From Ecdyonurus torrentis (lineage: Eukaryota > Arthropoda > Insecta > Ephemeroptera > Heptageniidae), in contig OX439131.1 in NCBI GenBank assembly GCA_949318235.1, forward strand, positions 2,952,309 through 3,016,308: a DNA stretch of 64,000 nucleotides, written 5' to 3'. Position 1 is the first letter of the stretch, and each line of letters begins with the position of its first letter. The position numbers were made by a program, and so were the translations under genes. The notes below the pieces were generated by a model. It made no database searches. It had not been told where the DNA came from and saw nothing but the letters and a program-made list of their open reading frames with translations. Shown here piece after piece: positions 40,586 to 53,111 of this stretch.

Positions 40586-41800
40586 TTTTTTATTACCATT
40601 ATTTTTTTTAATAAGCAACCCTATATAAAAAAAAAGGCAGAAAATTTCCATCCCTTGCGTATCTGCACTTTTTACATGGCGATGTACAAAATAATTATAA
40701 AATTTTAATTTTTTATTATTGGGTGAAAAAACTTATTAATTATCTTTACTTTTCCCCTTGTTAAAAATGAAAAAGTACGTTAGTACATACAATATACATT
40801 GTGTTTCATGAACACAAATTCTTTTTGTACAACGCAAAGCTCGTCTGCTTGTTTTTTTATATAACAAACCACTCCGTGATTTTTTATTTTTTTATTTTTT
40901 AGAATACATTTTTCATACAATTTTTATTTTTAAAACAAAGGAACAATTTAAATTTTTTACAAATGTACTCTAAATTTTTGTATTATGTTTTCAATGATAT
41001 ATTATTCATGAAATTTCTTTAAATAATATATTTTATAAACGTATGCGAATGAGTGAGTTTTAACTTACACAAAAGTTGTGAAAAATTTTCTGTAATTTTA
41101 CATTTCATTTAACGTCGTTATATCTTATTTTGTTTTCCTTCTCACAGTGAAGAATGGCTTTGTGGTAAAAATATAATATTTTTTTAATACCCATTATTCA
41201 TATCAAAGCTATTGTTACTCATAAATTTTAAACTTATAAGAAAAATTGCATTTTGCCTCAAACCATAGAACACCTTTTTTTTTTTTTTTTTTTTTAAAGA
41301 ATAGTCACATTTTTTTTAAAAAGTTCTAGAAAATTCGTGTCTTGATGTAAAATCTAATTATTCTTCACTTCGCAGACTAATTATATAACATTAATTCACA
41401 TTCGTTGCGTATATTTAAATACAATTAAACTTATAAAGTATAAGCTGATAGAATTATATATTATATAGAAGAAAAGATCTCTTCTTTTTGGCTCTAAACG
41501 ATATAATTCACTAATTACAGATTCTAGATATAATAGAATCTACAAGAGAAATAGAGTTTGATAACTTTGTATATTTGGAGCTCAAAATTTAGCACCATTT
41601 GTTATAAAGTATTATCAGTCTAATATTATATTGATATTTGTTTCAGATATACTAATAACAGTAATAATAACCTTTATTGTAATTATTTATTATATTGTAT
41701 TTATTGCATTGGTGCTCTCATAATTTTTTTTAGAGTATTTCTCAGGGAACGGTTTCGGTTCTTGGAACCGCCGCAAGAATCCAAGAACCGTATCTGAGAA
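40586..41800. other. Non-coding stretch, AT-rich
   Basis: No element or exon recognised apart from a T run (41274-41295) and a small hairpin at 41738-41803, where TTCTCAG...CGGTTCTTGG is inverted as CCAAGAACCG...CTGAGAA next to a family 1 copy. Confidence 0.55.
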
Positions 41801-41804
41801 CCGG

Positions 41805-42153
41805 GAATAGACCAGAGAAAAACATAAGCATTTATATCATATATCACAAAACACTGGATGGGATTTACAAAAATAACTTTAGTTTGTCTCAAAACCCAAC
41901 AGTAGCCCCGTAGCAGTGATCAGAAAACTCGTTTTATGCAACCTTCGTAACATTTTCATACTAATTTTTGCATGTTTCTGACGTCATAAACATGAATTTT
42001 CACGCAAATTGCATACTTTACAGTTTTTTCACGCTCTCTCGGGGGGCTACATTAACATTCTGGTAAAAATTGTCATCAGTTTTGAAGATCACATTTCGTG
42101 TTTATTCATTAAAAAGCACATAATATGTTGTTTTATGTGGTCTATAGCTTTAA
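41805..42153 (+). mobile_element. Family 1 MITE-like repeat, copy 3
   Basis: The best-preserved + strand copy: GAATAGACCAGAGAAAAACA at the left, AGCCCCGTAGCAGTGATCAG, palindrome at 41971-41994, ATTCTGGTAAAAATTGTCATCAG, and GTGGTCTATAGCTTTAAG at the right. Related CAAGAAYCGTATYT motifs lie outside both ends, so it may sit in another repeat. Confidence 0.88.
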
Positions 42154-42510
42154 GAACCAACTGTTCAAGAATCGTATTTCTTAAAACCTGCAAAAATTGA
42201 TTTCTCGATTTTATTGCATTCTAAAATATAAAATAACGTCAGTTTTCGTGTATTAATTTTCAATAATCTGTTACTATGTTTATTATTATTATTCTTCATA
42301 AATGAACTCAATTTATTCTGCCATTGATATTAAATTACCAACAAAATATGTTGCTAATGTAATATTGTTTTCATGTTGAATTTCATTGTGGTCAAGGGGA
42401 AAGGTTTTGCTGTCAAACACTCACAAGGCCTTAATAAAGTTATTACCATTACAATTATCATTGATGTCATCTACATTGAATTTAAATTTATTTGAATTTG
42501 ATTTCATGTT

Positions 42511-42550
42511 ACAAAATTGCAGCTTACAAAATTGCAGCTTACAAAATTTT
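42511..42550. repeat. Short tandem repeat, period 15
   Basis: Two full and one partial unit of ACAAAATTGCAGCTT. Confidence 0.85.
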
Positions 42551-42624
42551 TAGGGTATATAGTTGAACTTTTAAAGCATATTGATGGGACATAAAAAACC
42601 CAACAGTTTACTAAAAACTACAAT

Positions 42625-42711
42625 TTTTTAACTCATTGATTAAAGCTTGCGCTTCATAATAAATAATAACTATAATAACATTGACATAGAAAAAAATATC
42701 ATTTTTTGTCC

Positions 42712-42751
<40 letters not shown>

Positions 42752-43145
42752 AATAGTTATACTAAGGATTTTTATATTATACTAAAATTAGCTTTTTACA
42801 ACCTAGAAAAAATAATAATAAAAACAAACAATAATTTATCTATGTAAATGGCCAAATTCGATGCTTGTCCTGGTGGGCAACGTGTTTATGTGCTCAACCT
42901 TGGCATTAGCGCGTAATTTCATGCAACCCCCCTATATACTGGAGAAATTTTATTATTAAGTTTGCTTACTATTAAATAACCGATTATCTTGAAATAAGCG
43001 TGGGCGAGACACGAAGTATAATTCTTTTAGCTATAAGGTACATTTGCTATTGTTTTTTCCCCTATTCAAAATGACGCACTGATCTATATTTTACAAGAAA
43101 TATTTGTAAGATATACAAAGTTTGATAACATGCAAAGTTACTTTA
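42625..43145 (+). mobile_element. Family 3 repeat, copy B (uninterrupted)
   Basis: Carries all shared blocks of copy A in order, with an A run of about 34 at 42717-42750. The site CCCTATATACTGG at about 42939-42951 is the empty site equivalent to the family 2 insertion in copy A. Confidence 0.75.
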
Positions 43146-43704
43146 TTTTAATGTGGCAGTTACTTTAGGTAGCTAAATTTATTATTGCATATTGTTATTA
43201 CATATTGCACGGAAAGAAGTTATAACTATTTGGACTTTACAATGCTGTACAGCAAAATATACTCCAGAAATAAAGTCCCACTATAAGGGCACTCTATTTT
43301 ATAACACATACTAAAGTATAATAGACGCTCAACAACAAAATTTAAAGAAGAGAACATTCATAGTACATGCAGAATAATTTGTAAATTTTCTTTGTATCGT
43401 ACTTATGTCGTATAAGACTTTCAAAACTTGATATGTAAAACCTAGCTTTATCATATATACAAAGTATAAAGTCAGTAAACTTTGTCCATATTCATATTAG
43501 TTATATCAATATGAGTTACTTACAATAATGGACTTAACTACTTTGGTAGAGTGCATGATGAAAACGTGAGAATACATCCCTATAGCTTGGCAGGAAACAA
43601 CACATTATCTTTTCGAGTGAGTATATATGGTGCTCCTTTTTGCGGCGCTCCTGTCTTTTAATTTTAATAATATAAAGTTGTTATAGTGAGCATACATATA
43701 CGTC

Positions 43705-43705
<1 letters not shown>

Positions 43706-43738
<33 letters not shown>
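43706..43738. repeat. (AG)16 microsatellite
   Basis: Perfect AG tract. Confidence 0.95.
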
Positions 43739-43740
<2 letters not shown>

Positions 43741-44171
43741 CCAATTACTCGCAATTGAATCTAATTGCTTCACATTTATCTTCTCTTCACATTATATGTA
43801 AATTACATTAAGACGCCGCACGGCCTCGTCTTAATATAACGATAATGTATTTTATATTATTTTGATTCAACATTTGCATATATGGGTAATATTATATTAT
43901 TGCTCTAAGACGATTTTCATGTAAACGGTAATGATGTTCACTACTTGGACTATGCAGTTTTAATACGTGGAAATTTCATCTTTTTTTAGATATAGATCGC
44001 ATGAAATCAATTTTATTACATTATTTCGTGTGAATAGAACTTCAAATTCTTGTTTGAATGTATGTTTTGAAGAATACATTCATAATGTTGTAAATTTTAA
44101 TGATATATGTAAATATGTATAATGCCGTATATTTGTTGTGATTTGTTGACTTTTTTTCTTCAAACAAATAG

Positions 44172-44340
44172 TGATATTACGGCGCCGATATCTCACAATT
44201 ATTTCCAAAAAGAAAATTATTCAGCACAAGACAAATCTAAAGACACAAATTTATGGGCAACTGCAACTGGTGAACAAAAGAATGAAAAATTTATAAATAG
44301 AAAAAAAGGCAACTCTTTGAAAAATAAGGATCGCAGGGAG
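44172..44340 (+). CDS. Weak exon candidate, polar and lysine-rich
   Basis: A pyrimidine-rich CTTTTTTTCTTCAAACAAATAG precedes an open frame with SDITAPISHNYFQKENYSAQ and later TNLWATATGEQKNEKF; a possible donor is GGAG|GTATAT at 44341. The frame also runs on to a stop at 44384, so it could be a last exon. Composition is hydrophilic and not homopolymeric, unlike random frames nearby. No family recognised. Its phases (2 in, 0 out) do not join directly to the exon at 14888. Confidence 0.25.
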
Positions 44341-44500
44341 GTATATTACCTGGGGGCAAAAGGCACAAGAACCCGATATTAAATTACAATAACCTCATAT
44401 TATTTTGTGGATTGTACGCGTGCGAAAAGTCACGCTTTCTTGCGATATTTTGTTGCGAAGTGAAGTCGGCTGATGTTATCTCAATGGATTAGGCGCCACC

Positions 44501-44522
44501 CTCTCTCTCTCTCTCTCTCTCT
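44501..44522. repeat. (CT)11 microsatellite
   Basis: Perfect CT tract. Confidence 0.93.
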
Positions 44523-44703
44523 GCTCGCTCTTGAAATTAGATCTGTGTTTGACCCCGGCATCATAACTCTCCTGGTACCTTGAGTCTCATTTATCACGGT
44601 ATTGTGGAGTTAGTTACCTCTTAGAGCTGCATTAGCTTGGGCTTTTATACTTTTGACCCGCAGTAATGGAAATATCAGAGTCTATAGCAGAGTCTGCAAG
44701 CTT

Positions 44704-44966
44704 ACACGGAAAAAAATTATTAAGTAATGCAATGTAATGGCATTGCATGTAATGGCAGGTACAGTACATGAAATTTGTGAATTGCAATTGGTAAAATATT
44801 AACCTGCTGCTGGTATACTAAAATGTCACCAGATATACCTTTATTAGTATAGTATGTAACACCTTCATTAGGCATTACTTTAGTACATCAATACCTGTTT
44901 ACCTATTGCTATTTTCAGAATTTATGTATCTACAATTGATTTTATTATATTTTTTTCCGTGTAGTG
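44704..44966. mobile_element. CACGGAAAAAAAT-ended element, copy 2
   Basis: TTACACGGAAAAAAATTATT at the left and ATATTTTTTTCCGTGTA at the right form inverted ends. Inside, GGCAGGTACAGTACATGAAA matches a block in the right arm of the copy at 31948. About 260 bp, non-coding. Confidence 0.75.
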
Positions 44967-45517
44967 AGTGCGAGTATTTTACTGAATATTAAATTAGTTT
45001 TAAGAAATTAAATTACTTCTGTACGAGTACAGAAGTACAGCTGTATAATATATACATTTATTTTTGCATGCATGTTATATCATAGTATGGTATGTACTGT
45101 ACAGTACACTTCAATAAAATGGAAAAATTTTCCTATTCAAATACTCACACAAAAGTTTCAACGTTCTTGAAAAGAGAGAAATATGCACCAATTGCTATAT
45201 ACATATTATACATTTTAAATCAAGGGGCATGCATGTAATAAGTAGCGCACCGATTTTTAATGGTAAAAAAAAAAAAATATTAATAATAATCTTTGCTCTT
45301 TGTTGAGTGCATATACTTCATAAAAAAGTTTTACAATAGACGTATAAGATTTTACGTGCATGAATTGACGTATTTTTAATAGCTGCAACAATGAAAGCAC
45401 ACATCGATTTACTCAGACATCAATGGTGAAAGCTTTATTTATATAAATGCAGAATTGAAATATATTATGTAGAGCCCTGGTTGTGGAGGTGTTAAATATT
45501 CTGACAATTGTGTGGCA

Positions 45518-45581
45518 CCTAACACTTGATCTAATGTCCCTGATGTCTTCCTAACACTTGATCTAATGTCCCTCATGTCTT
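45518..45581. repeat. 32-bp tandem duplication
   Basis: Two adjacent 32-bp units beginning CCTAACACTTGATCTAATGT differ only at one base (CCCTGATG versus CCCTCATG). The second runs into TCTTCCAACTC, which matches the terminal inverted repeat of the element at 58389. Confidence 0.9.
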
Positions 45582-46580
45582 CCAACTCCCTGGTGTAAAT
45601 CTGCAGTCAATCTTGTGATATATTGTGCCACCACTGGAAGTCACTGCGTAACTGTTCAACTAACCTATACAAAAGGATCGAGATCTTGTTGCTACCTAAG
45701 CAGTGCAATCATGTCGAGTGTTTATACGTCATGTATTGTGTATTGTTTCTAACCTTCAGTTTAATAGCTCGTAGTCTTCTGGTAGTACAAAAAGTTTGCA
45801 AATAATGGATCGCATTTTTTTTTTTTTTTTTTTTTTTTGATGTGTCTAAAAAAATGAAGGGGGAAAAAAAGGAACAGAGAGTTGGTAGACATGTAATGGA
45901 CAGTGCACTTGATTGTGGTATAGTATATTATATTACTCTTCAAATTCAGATAGCTCTAGATTTTGACTTGTAAAATATATTATTGCAATCGTGGATACAA
46001 TGAAAATCCAATAATTTATAATTATGAAACTGCAGATAAATATCTGATGAAGCTACTCCGCAGAATAAAAGTTGCTCAACAATGAAACATAATCTTCACG
46101 ACCTGTCATGCAATGAAATGTTCAATTATAAATATTCTCGATGTAATTTATAATATTGAGGTAATGTATAAAGAAAATCAGATTATTATTATTTCTTCCT
46201 ATTTTTTATTATTTTATCTATATATTTATTTATTACATTACAGTACAGCACATGCAACTTAACGACGTTAAAGCAAATAATTGACATTAAATTCATTTAA
46301 TAGTTTGACTTTAACAATACTTAAACTGGAAATAAATAATCGTCTTGTATATTTAGCCCTGCAAACCCCAGGGAGTAATTGAAGAAGTTTTATTGATTTA
46401 ACGACACATTAATTCCCAAAATAACAACGTTTACTTTTGAGTATGCAAATATTTTGTTGCTGTTTTTCAACTGACTGAATTTTATTACAGCCGCAGTAAT
46501 CTTATTATAGCAAAGTGCGTGTGTGCGGAGAAACAGTCACCATTTGATTAGCTTTTATTTATTTCTCTGAATAAATAACA

Positions 46581-46603
46581 GAGAGAGAGAGAGAGAGAGA
46601 GAG
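46581..46603. repeat. (GA)n microsatellite
   Basis: Perfect GA tract of 23 bp. Confidence 0.93.
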
Positions 46604-48821
46604 CAAACAATATAAATTAAACCTCAGATCAATAAAAAATGTGTAAAAAAAAATCATTTTAAAAAGGGGATTATTTTGTGTTGAAAAATATGTAAACATT
46701 TTTTCAACATTTTTGTTTTTGTTTTTTTAACAAGCAATTTCAATTGATTTTAAAAGAGTATGCCGAACAGTTTATGAAAATTTATGGTTAATTTGAGACT
46801 GAAAACTCATTGATAGTTTGTAAACAAAGAAATTGTGTGTGATTTACAAGGATTTTGAATATTTGCTAATGAACTACGATTTTCAAAAACAGCCGGTTTA
46901 TATACACTTAATATATTTTATATGACTGCTAGTTCACAGGCACACACAAATAATTAATTAAAAAGAAGCATATTTGAACGTTAAATATTAAAATTACTGT
47001 CCAAATACTTTACAAAATATTTTCAATGTAGTAATACGTATAGCGAGATAACAAATTGAAAATTAGTAAAATATGAAACATTGTTATGATGTGAAATTGA
47101 AAACTAGGATGGTATATATATATGCGATCCTTGCAACTCAATTTTGCATGAAATTAACTTAAAATGTGACACGATGGCTTGTATTTCACACGATGCCGAA
47201 GGCTATACTGCGCCTGCTTGCCTGCTGTCTGTGTATATAGTTGCTAAGTTTATTTAGTCCTTGACCCAGGACTGACAATTCAATCACGCCAAAGGACGGA
47301 CTGTCATGCAAGCAAACTCGTCTATCAAAATTACTTTCTTATTTTCTATCAAAATTGTATATATTGATTTATACATAGGAAAATATTTTGCAGATAACAA
47401 CTTTCGCACGTCATAATAATCGTGAAATGGAAATATCATATTAATTTTATTGCAATGTGTTACTCGTGTGTTTAAAACTAAATTAAAAACCAATGGAATT
47501 AGTACTGTTGAAATCAGGGTATCAGACATTATTTTATCCGGAATGAAAATGGATCTACAGAATCCGAATCAATGTTTTTTTTAACAAAAGCATAAAAAAA
47601 AAGTTACCTTGCGGGCGGGGGAGAAGAAGCTCCATAGATCAGATTTGGTGAAACCCTTTTTTTCCGTATTTAAAACGTAAAATTTATCTTGATGTAATCT
47701 AGGCAAAAAACAGGATAACTTTTATCGGGTTTTATTTTGACAGCACTAAAAAGCGTATTATTATATCGCAAGTTACCTAACGGCATGGAAAAAAAAAAGT
47801 AGTTTCGAGAAAATTGGCCTCCTTAACATTATGGCATACTTAAGGCCACTTATGCTACCTAGAGTAATTATATGATACTAATTAAAGTTGTATTTTTTTC
47901 CTGTTCTTAATTACTAAAATAGAGATGTGCAATCGTAAGCGATAGAAAATTAAGTGCGGCTCTCAAAATCTCCATGTGATTGTTCCTTCCATATGATAAT
48001 GTGTAATTGACTTGCTGTATTATAATTTTTGTCACGGAACATAAAACAATCTGCACTTACGCCTTGCAGTTAGAACTAGACCACCAGCGCGACAATTATG
48101 CTCAAAGGGTGGCCTACCTCCTAGGCGCGTGGTACTTAATAACGTTTGAACATTTACATCAACTTTATTCACCGCATCCACACACAATTCTCTCTCTCTC
48201 TCTCTTTTAATCACCACCAAAATACAACACATTGTCATTTTCAAAACCATAATTGATTTATAAAGTGTAATTTAAATATAAATTCAATATTTTATTATAT
48301 TATTAAATCTTTTTCAATATATATATAATATAAAACTAAAAATATTTTACCTTATTTTTTGCTGCTATATTATATATTATATATATAATGTTGTAGTGGT
48401 TAGTAATTGATATTTTATTGTAATATTTTGTGGTTATACATAGTGTAGAAGCCAATATTGAAACTGTTATTGAAATTCAATATTTCATTAAATAATATTA
48501 AATTATTATATAATGTTGATATTTATGATTAAAAGAGAAAGATAAATTTGTACTGACATTAAAATGTTTATTGAGTGCTTCAATGATTTTTATTAGCTTA
48601 TTTCATACTGTATATGACTGCGGGATATTTTGTTGTTGTCATATTTTACTGCAACAAATATTAAAGCTCCGTTTGCATGACGTTGCAGCAGATTTACTAT
48701 CAGTATTTTTATTTTATAGAATTAGTTATATTAAAAAAAAAAAAAAGTTATTGCATTTTTGCACTTAAATTGTGTTTGAAATTAATTTAAATTATTCATA
48801 TTTTCTTAAAATATAACAATA

Positions 48822-48862
48822 CTCTCTCTCTCTCTTTCTTTCTCTCTCTCTCTCTCTCTCTC
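48822..48862. repeat. (CT)n microsatellite, interrupted
   Basis: CT tract broken by TTTCTT in the middle. Confidence 0.93.
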
Positions 48863-48881
48863 AGCCTGTATAAATGATTTC

Positions 48882-48886
<5 letters not shown>

Positions 48887-48942
<56 letters not shown>
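48887..48942. repeat. (TA)n microsatellite
   Basis: Perfect TA tract close to the preceding CT array. Confidence 0.96.
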
Positions 48943-48947
<5 letters not shown>

Positions 48948-49184
48948 TTTGCTGCGATCATTTGTCATTTTCTTTCTATACAGTATAAATAATAATTAAA
49001 AAAATCTTTTGTTTCGTATATTTTGACCTTTTCAAGAAAAAGATTGCAAATAAAAATTTGAATATTTACAACACTGTATGGTTCAAGATCAAGTTGAAGC
49101 GGAATATAGAAAAAAAAACTAAAACAAGTAGAGTGAAACATCAATTATCTTAAAATTAAAAGCCTAGGATAATTTTCTGCCATG

Positions 49185-49262
49185 ACCTCAGCCGCGAGTG
49201 GTCGCGGGAATAAAACGAGTGAATCCGCGAAGCTCGCGGCAGGCGGGCGGGCGGGTGGGCTT
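49185..49262. other. GC-rich island
   Basis: CAGCCGCGAGTGGTCGCGGG and later CGCGGCAGGCGGGCGGGCGG stand out in AT-rich surroundings and contain several CpG. No promoter element, exon or family is recognised. Confidence 0.4.
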
Positions 49263-51169
49263 GATCTCAAAATATGAGTCATCATAATAACTAAATATTA
49301 TAATACATTAAAGCTCAATGTTCTATCTCAATAATAAGATATGTGAGACTTTACAATCAATTATACTGTCTTTTAAAAAAAATTGTATATTTGATTTTCA
49401 GACGTTTAATTCGTCATATTGTATAACATCTTTATTTATAAACATATCTTTCTAAATATAATCTATTTGCCTTATTAAATTTGTCGTGGCACGCTATTCT
49501 CTCTCTCTCTCTCTCTCTCTCTGACACATTCTCTCTAGGGGTTAAATTTGATACCTTATTTTAATAAATAATATTTTTACTCTGTTAAATATTTCAATGC
49601 TTTAAGATCATTATTGTAGTTTTGCTTTTCTCGTCTCTTTACCTACATCAATCTGCATGGATGTTAATTCTGACATAGGGCACTATAGTATATCACAGGC
49701 GGACGACGTGGAAAAGGGTGCGTTTCTACTTGCAAGTTAGTTCCTATCGTGTTTTTTTATTATTATTATTTTATTATTATTATTTTTTAATAAAAACCGG
49801 CTACTTTTATGAGTATATCATTTTAAGAAAATTAGTGTTCCAGAATAAGAAAAAAAAAAGTTTTTTAAATGAGGGATAATAGTTATATTTAAACGTGTTT
49901 ATTATATATAAAAAAAAGTTGCAATAAAAATTTAGCTGGCTTCCATATTCATATTTAGCGTTACAACACTTATCGTAAAGTTTTCTTACAATCCCAATTA
50001 ACACTTATAATAATCCAGCACTATTTGTTTTTCCGCTGCTAAATGTGTGGCCCTTTATGACTCACACACTAAATAATAATAATAAACCATGCATGTTTGC
50101 AAGATATGACCTTAACTTTTTTTAAGTTAAATTTTGTTAATTATTTGTAAAAAAAAAAAAGCCATAGAAAAAAAAATGTATTCAATACAGTATTTTTACG
50201 TATCCATATAGTTAATATTTATTTTATCCCTTATATAATATCAGAAGTGTACCATATATATAAATTGATATAGCTAGAAGGCATAAAACATAACTGCCAC
50301 TTTAATGCAATATAACGCGCGCCAGACTTGATTAAAATCAGATCACGCTGAGATGGTTCAATTAATTTTATATGACTATAAGTTATTCTTATTAGAATGT
50401 CACTACTCTGCCCCAATATATATCACATTACAAACAATATACATACAAGTCGCATTGAAAGCAATTCGTATTGTTAACTAATAACCTTGAGTTTATTATT
50501 ATGAACGAGACATACAAGGTATCTGAATGCATCAGTCTATGTTATAGAGGAGTGAGATCATCTAATTAACAATACTGACTCACTCCTTTTGTCTCTTAAC
50601 TCAATCTATAAATGTAGGTATGTATATAATTGTTAATATCGATAATTAAAATAAATCTCTATTAATGATGATTTAATTCTCACAAAAATTACATCGTTAA
50701 AATGTGTGACATCTTTGTAAGCACTAAAATTTATATTACTTTTGTCATAGAAAATTTCCAAATTTAGACATTATATTTTATAATATAATAAATTAAATTG
50801 TTCTATTATTATTTTATTATGTTAATAAAACTAACGTATATACATAGAAGAAAATAATATAATACAAAACATGTTTCATTCATAGTCATTAGAATATGAA
50901 TGAAATATTATACGTGTAATGAACTATAAATGTATTAAGTGTACTTGTTGTTCATATATATAAAAAAGAAGCAATAAAATTGAACGTGCATTTTTTTTCC
51001 TGCAATATTTATGATGACGTTTATACTGTTTGTATTCTATGATTGGGCGTAATTTTTGGGAAAATGAAATTGAAATTGTGCCATCAATTTCATTGTTCTG
51101 TGTTAAAATGACATTTTAGGTTATTGATTTTTTTTATCTTTCATCAGCTACAATTATGGTAACTGTAGT

Positions 51170-51172
<3 letters not shown>

Positions 51173-51219
<47 letters not shown>
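51173..51219. repeat. (GA)n microsatellite
   Basis: Perfect GA tract of 47 bp. Confidence 0.96.
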
Positions 51220-51221
<2 letters not shown>

Positions 51222-51775
51222 AAAAGTATCAAACACTAATTTCAACTTATTTTATCTTCTCCGCTTGTATTTCATATAAAAAAAAATGTTTATGAATATT
51301 TAAAGAAGAATAAGAAAAAGATGAAGTGATAGAGGAAAAAAAAGTGAGTGTTGGTTTTTTAAATGTAAATATTGACATTTTCAATTGATACGCGAGTGTA
51401 AAATGCGTTGGTCACTGTATACAGTCTGGACAACTGTGCATTAGCAAGTCGCAATGCTGTGTTATGTGACCCTTTGCTTGTGCAAATACTAAACTGTATA
51501 CACGCTTAAATCTTAACTTTGCAAGAGGAGTATACGAATAAGAAACTTGTAATTATTTATGATGTACTGTACGTATAGCAATTTTCAGTTAGCTGAAACT
51601 GAGCTGACAGTTTCATCGTTTTGATTTGAGCCAGCGATATAAATTTAGGATATTAAAGGTAGAACTTCAAACTGTTTTGTAAATTATAATCTCCTTCATG
51701 AAACAAGCAGTAACTATTAGATAGTTAGTTGTATAGGTGCTGTAGTATATGTAGTTGTAGGTGTTTCATTGTATA

Positions 51776-52076
51776 GGGTGTATGCGGATGACGTCATATT
51801 TATTGCGCTTTGAGGCCATACTGGAGTAGTGCATAACATTGCTCAGCATAGGACAAACTTCATTTAAGCCCATTTTCTTTGGGAAATCGGTTAATTTTTT
51901 GTTTTTTGTTATTTTTCTCACATACTTGAGATACTAATTCAACATATTTACAACATCAATGCTCTCAAAAATATTGCATAGTGTTTTTAAACTGGTAAAA
52001 TGATTTTTTTTCCTATGTCACCCATGTTATTGAGTTATCCAACATGGCGTCGACTTTAACATGAATGCATAGACCC
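51776..52076 (+). mobile_element. Family 2 MITE, copy B
   Basis: 301 bp from GGGTGTATGCGGATGACGTC to GCATAGACCC, flanked by TA at 51774-51775 and 52077-52078. Collinear with copy A along its whole length, including GGGAAATCGGT, CTCACATAC-TGA and AACATGGCGTCGACTTTAAC. It carries an intact TGACGTCAT near the left end. Non-coding. Confidence 0.9.
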
Positions 52077-53090
52077 TATATGATTTTTGAGTGAGACAGA
52101 GACAGAGAATTTAAGAGAAAAAACGCACTGCTTTTTACATACGTTAATCGTGATTTTACAATTGTAGATTTAAGAATTCTATAGATAGTTGGATTTTTTT
52201 TTTTTTTTTTTTTTTCGTTCAGAATTATTGACATAATTTTCTTGATTCAAGTGACATTCACAGAACTCCTACGTAATGTAAGTACTATTATGTTTATGAA
52301 GTTACAGCATGCGTGTTGATGTGATTCAATTGTGTGACTGAAGTCTTAGAGCAGGCAGACAGTCGTGTCTTGTGCACATTGCCGACATGATAATGACTTC
52401 ATCAACTATGTTGAGCAGACACGCCCCCCTTCTTGCAATGCAGCTTGCCTTCACTCTGAGACTTCCACATGACAAACAAATTGTCGTTACAAACCTCTAG
52501 AAATAATTGAGATGTTTATTGCAAACATTGCATGGGCTTGAATCATAAATTTAGAACATAACAAGGAGACAGAAAGGCCAGGAAAATATTATATATCTCA
52601 ATTTATATATAGAAATTCTGGATGGTTAATTTCGTCTTTATTCTCGGAGTTATTGGAATTTATGTATAATAAATTTAAATTTTTATTTTAACATCTTATA
52701 AAATAATTTTAATTAGGCTTGGGTTATGTAAAGTCATGCAAAACCACATTATTGGCCTTTCACTATAACAGGCTGTTTTTGTATCTGGATAATTATATTG
52801 AAATTTAAGTCTTGCAGGACAAGTTTATAGTGCACTATATGCATGCATGTATGTTTGCGCCCAACAGCTGCAAATTACCTGCAATTAGTATCTTGTACCA
52901 TACATATGTGTCATAGTTATTCTCTAAATCAATTAATATAAGAACATACTTAAATAACCTACTTCATATACTGTTCATTCAGATAGATTTCATAAAGTAT
53001 GTATTTATAAAATACTCAAAATTTAAGTATTAAATTTATTTTAAAAAATCTTGGTTAGAAGTGTGTTAAAGATGTATGCGAAATGTGAGG

Positions 53091-53111
53091 TGACCTCTAG
53101 GTCAAGGGTCA
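53091..53111 (+). promoter_or_regulatory. Nuclear-receptor half-site cluster (everted pair plus DR1)
   Basis: TGACCT-CT-AGGTCA is an everted pair, and the second half-site also forms AGGTCA-A-GGGTCA, a DR1. Three half-sites lie within 21 bp, followed closely by TGACATGACACTGACATG. Confidence 0.4.

Larger units (their letters stand above)
44967..51770. other. Non-coding stretch with simple repeats
   Basis: No confident exon. It holds a 32-bp tandem duplication (45518-45581), T run 45815-45838, AG, CT and TA arrays, a GC-rich island at 49185-49262 ending in GGCG/GGGT units, and an inverted pair AGGAGTGAG/CTCACTCCT near 50549-50588. A short open stretch after CTTGCAG at 48069 is discussed separately. 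Confidence 0.55.

Noticed and set aside
48069..48135. Minus-strand GGTCTAGTTCTAACTGC as a tRNA B box
   Set aside because: Departs from the B-box consensus and has no A box at the right distance.
50549..50588. AGGAGTGAG/CTCACTCCT inverted pair as a microRNA hairpin
   Set aside because: Only nine paired bases with a poorly pairing loop; not a pre-miRNA-like fold.
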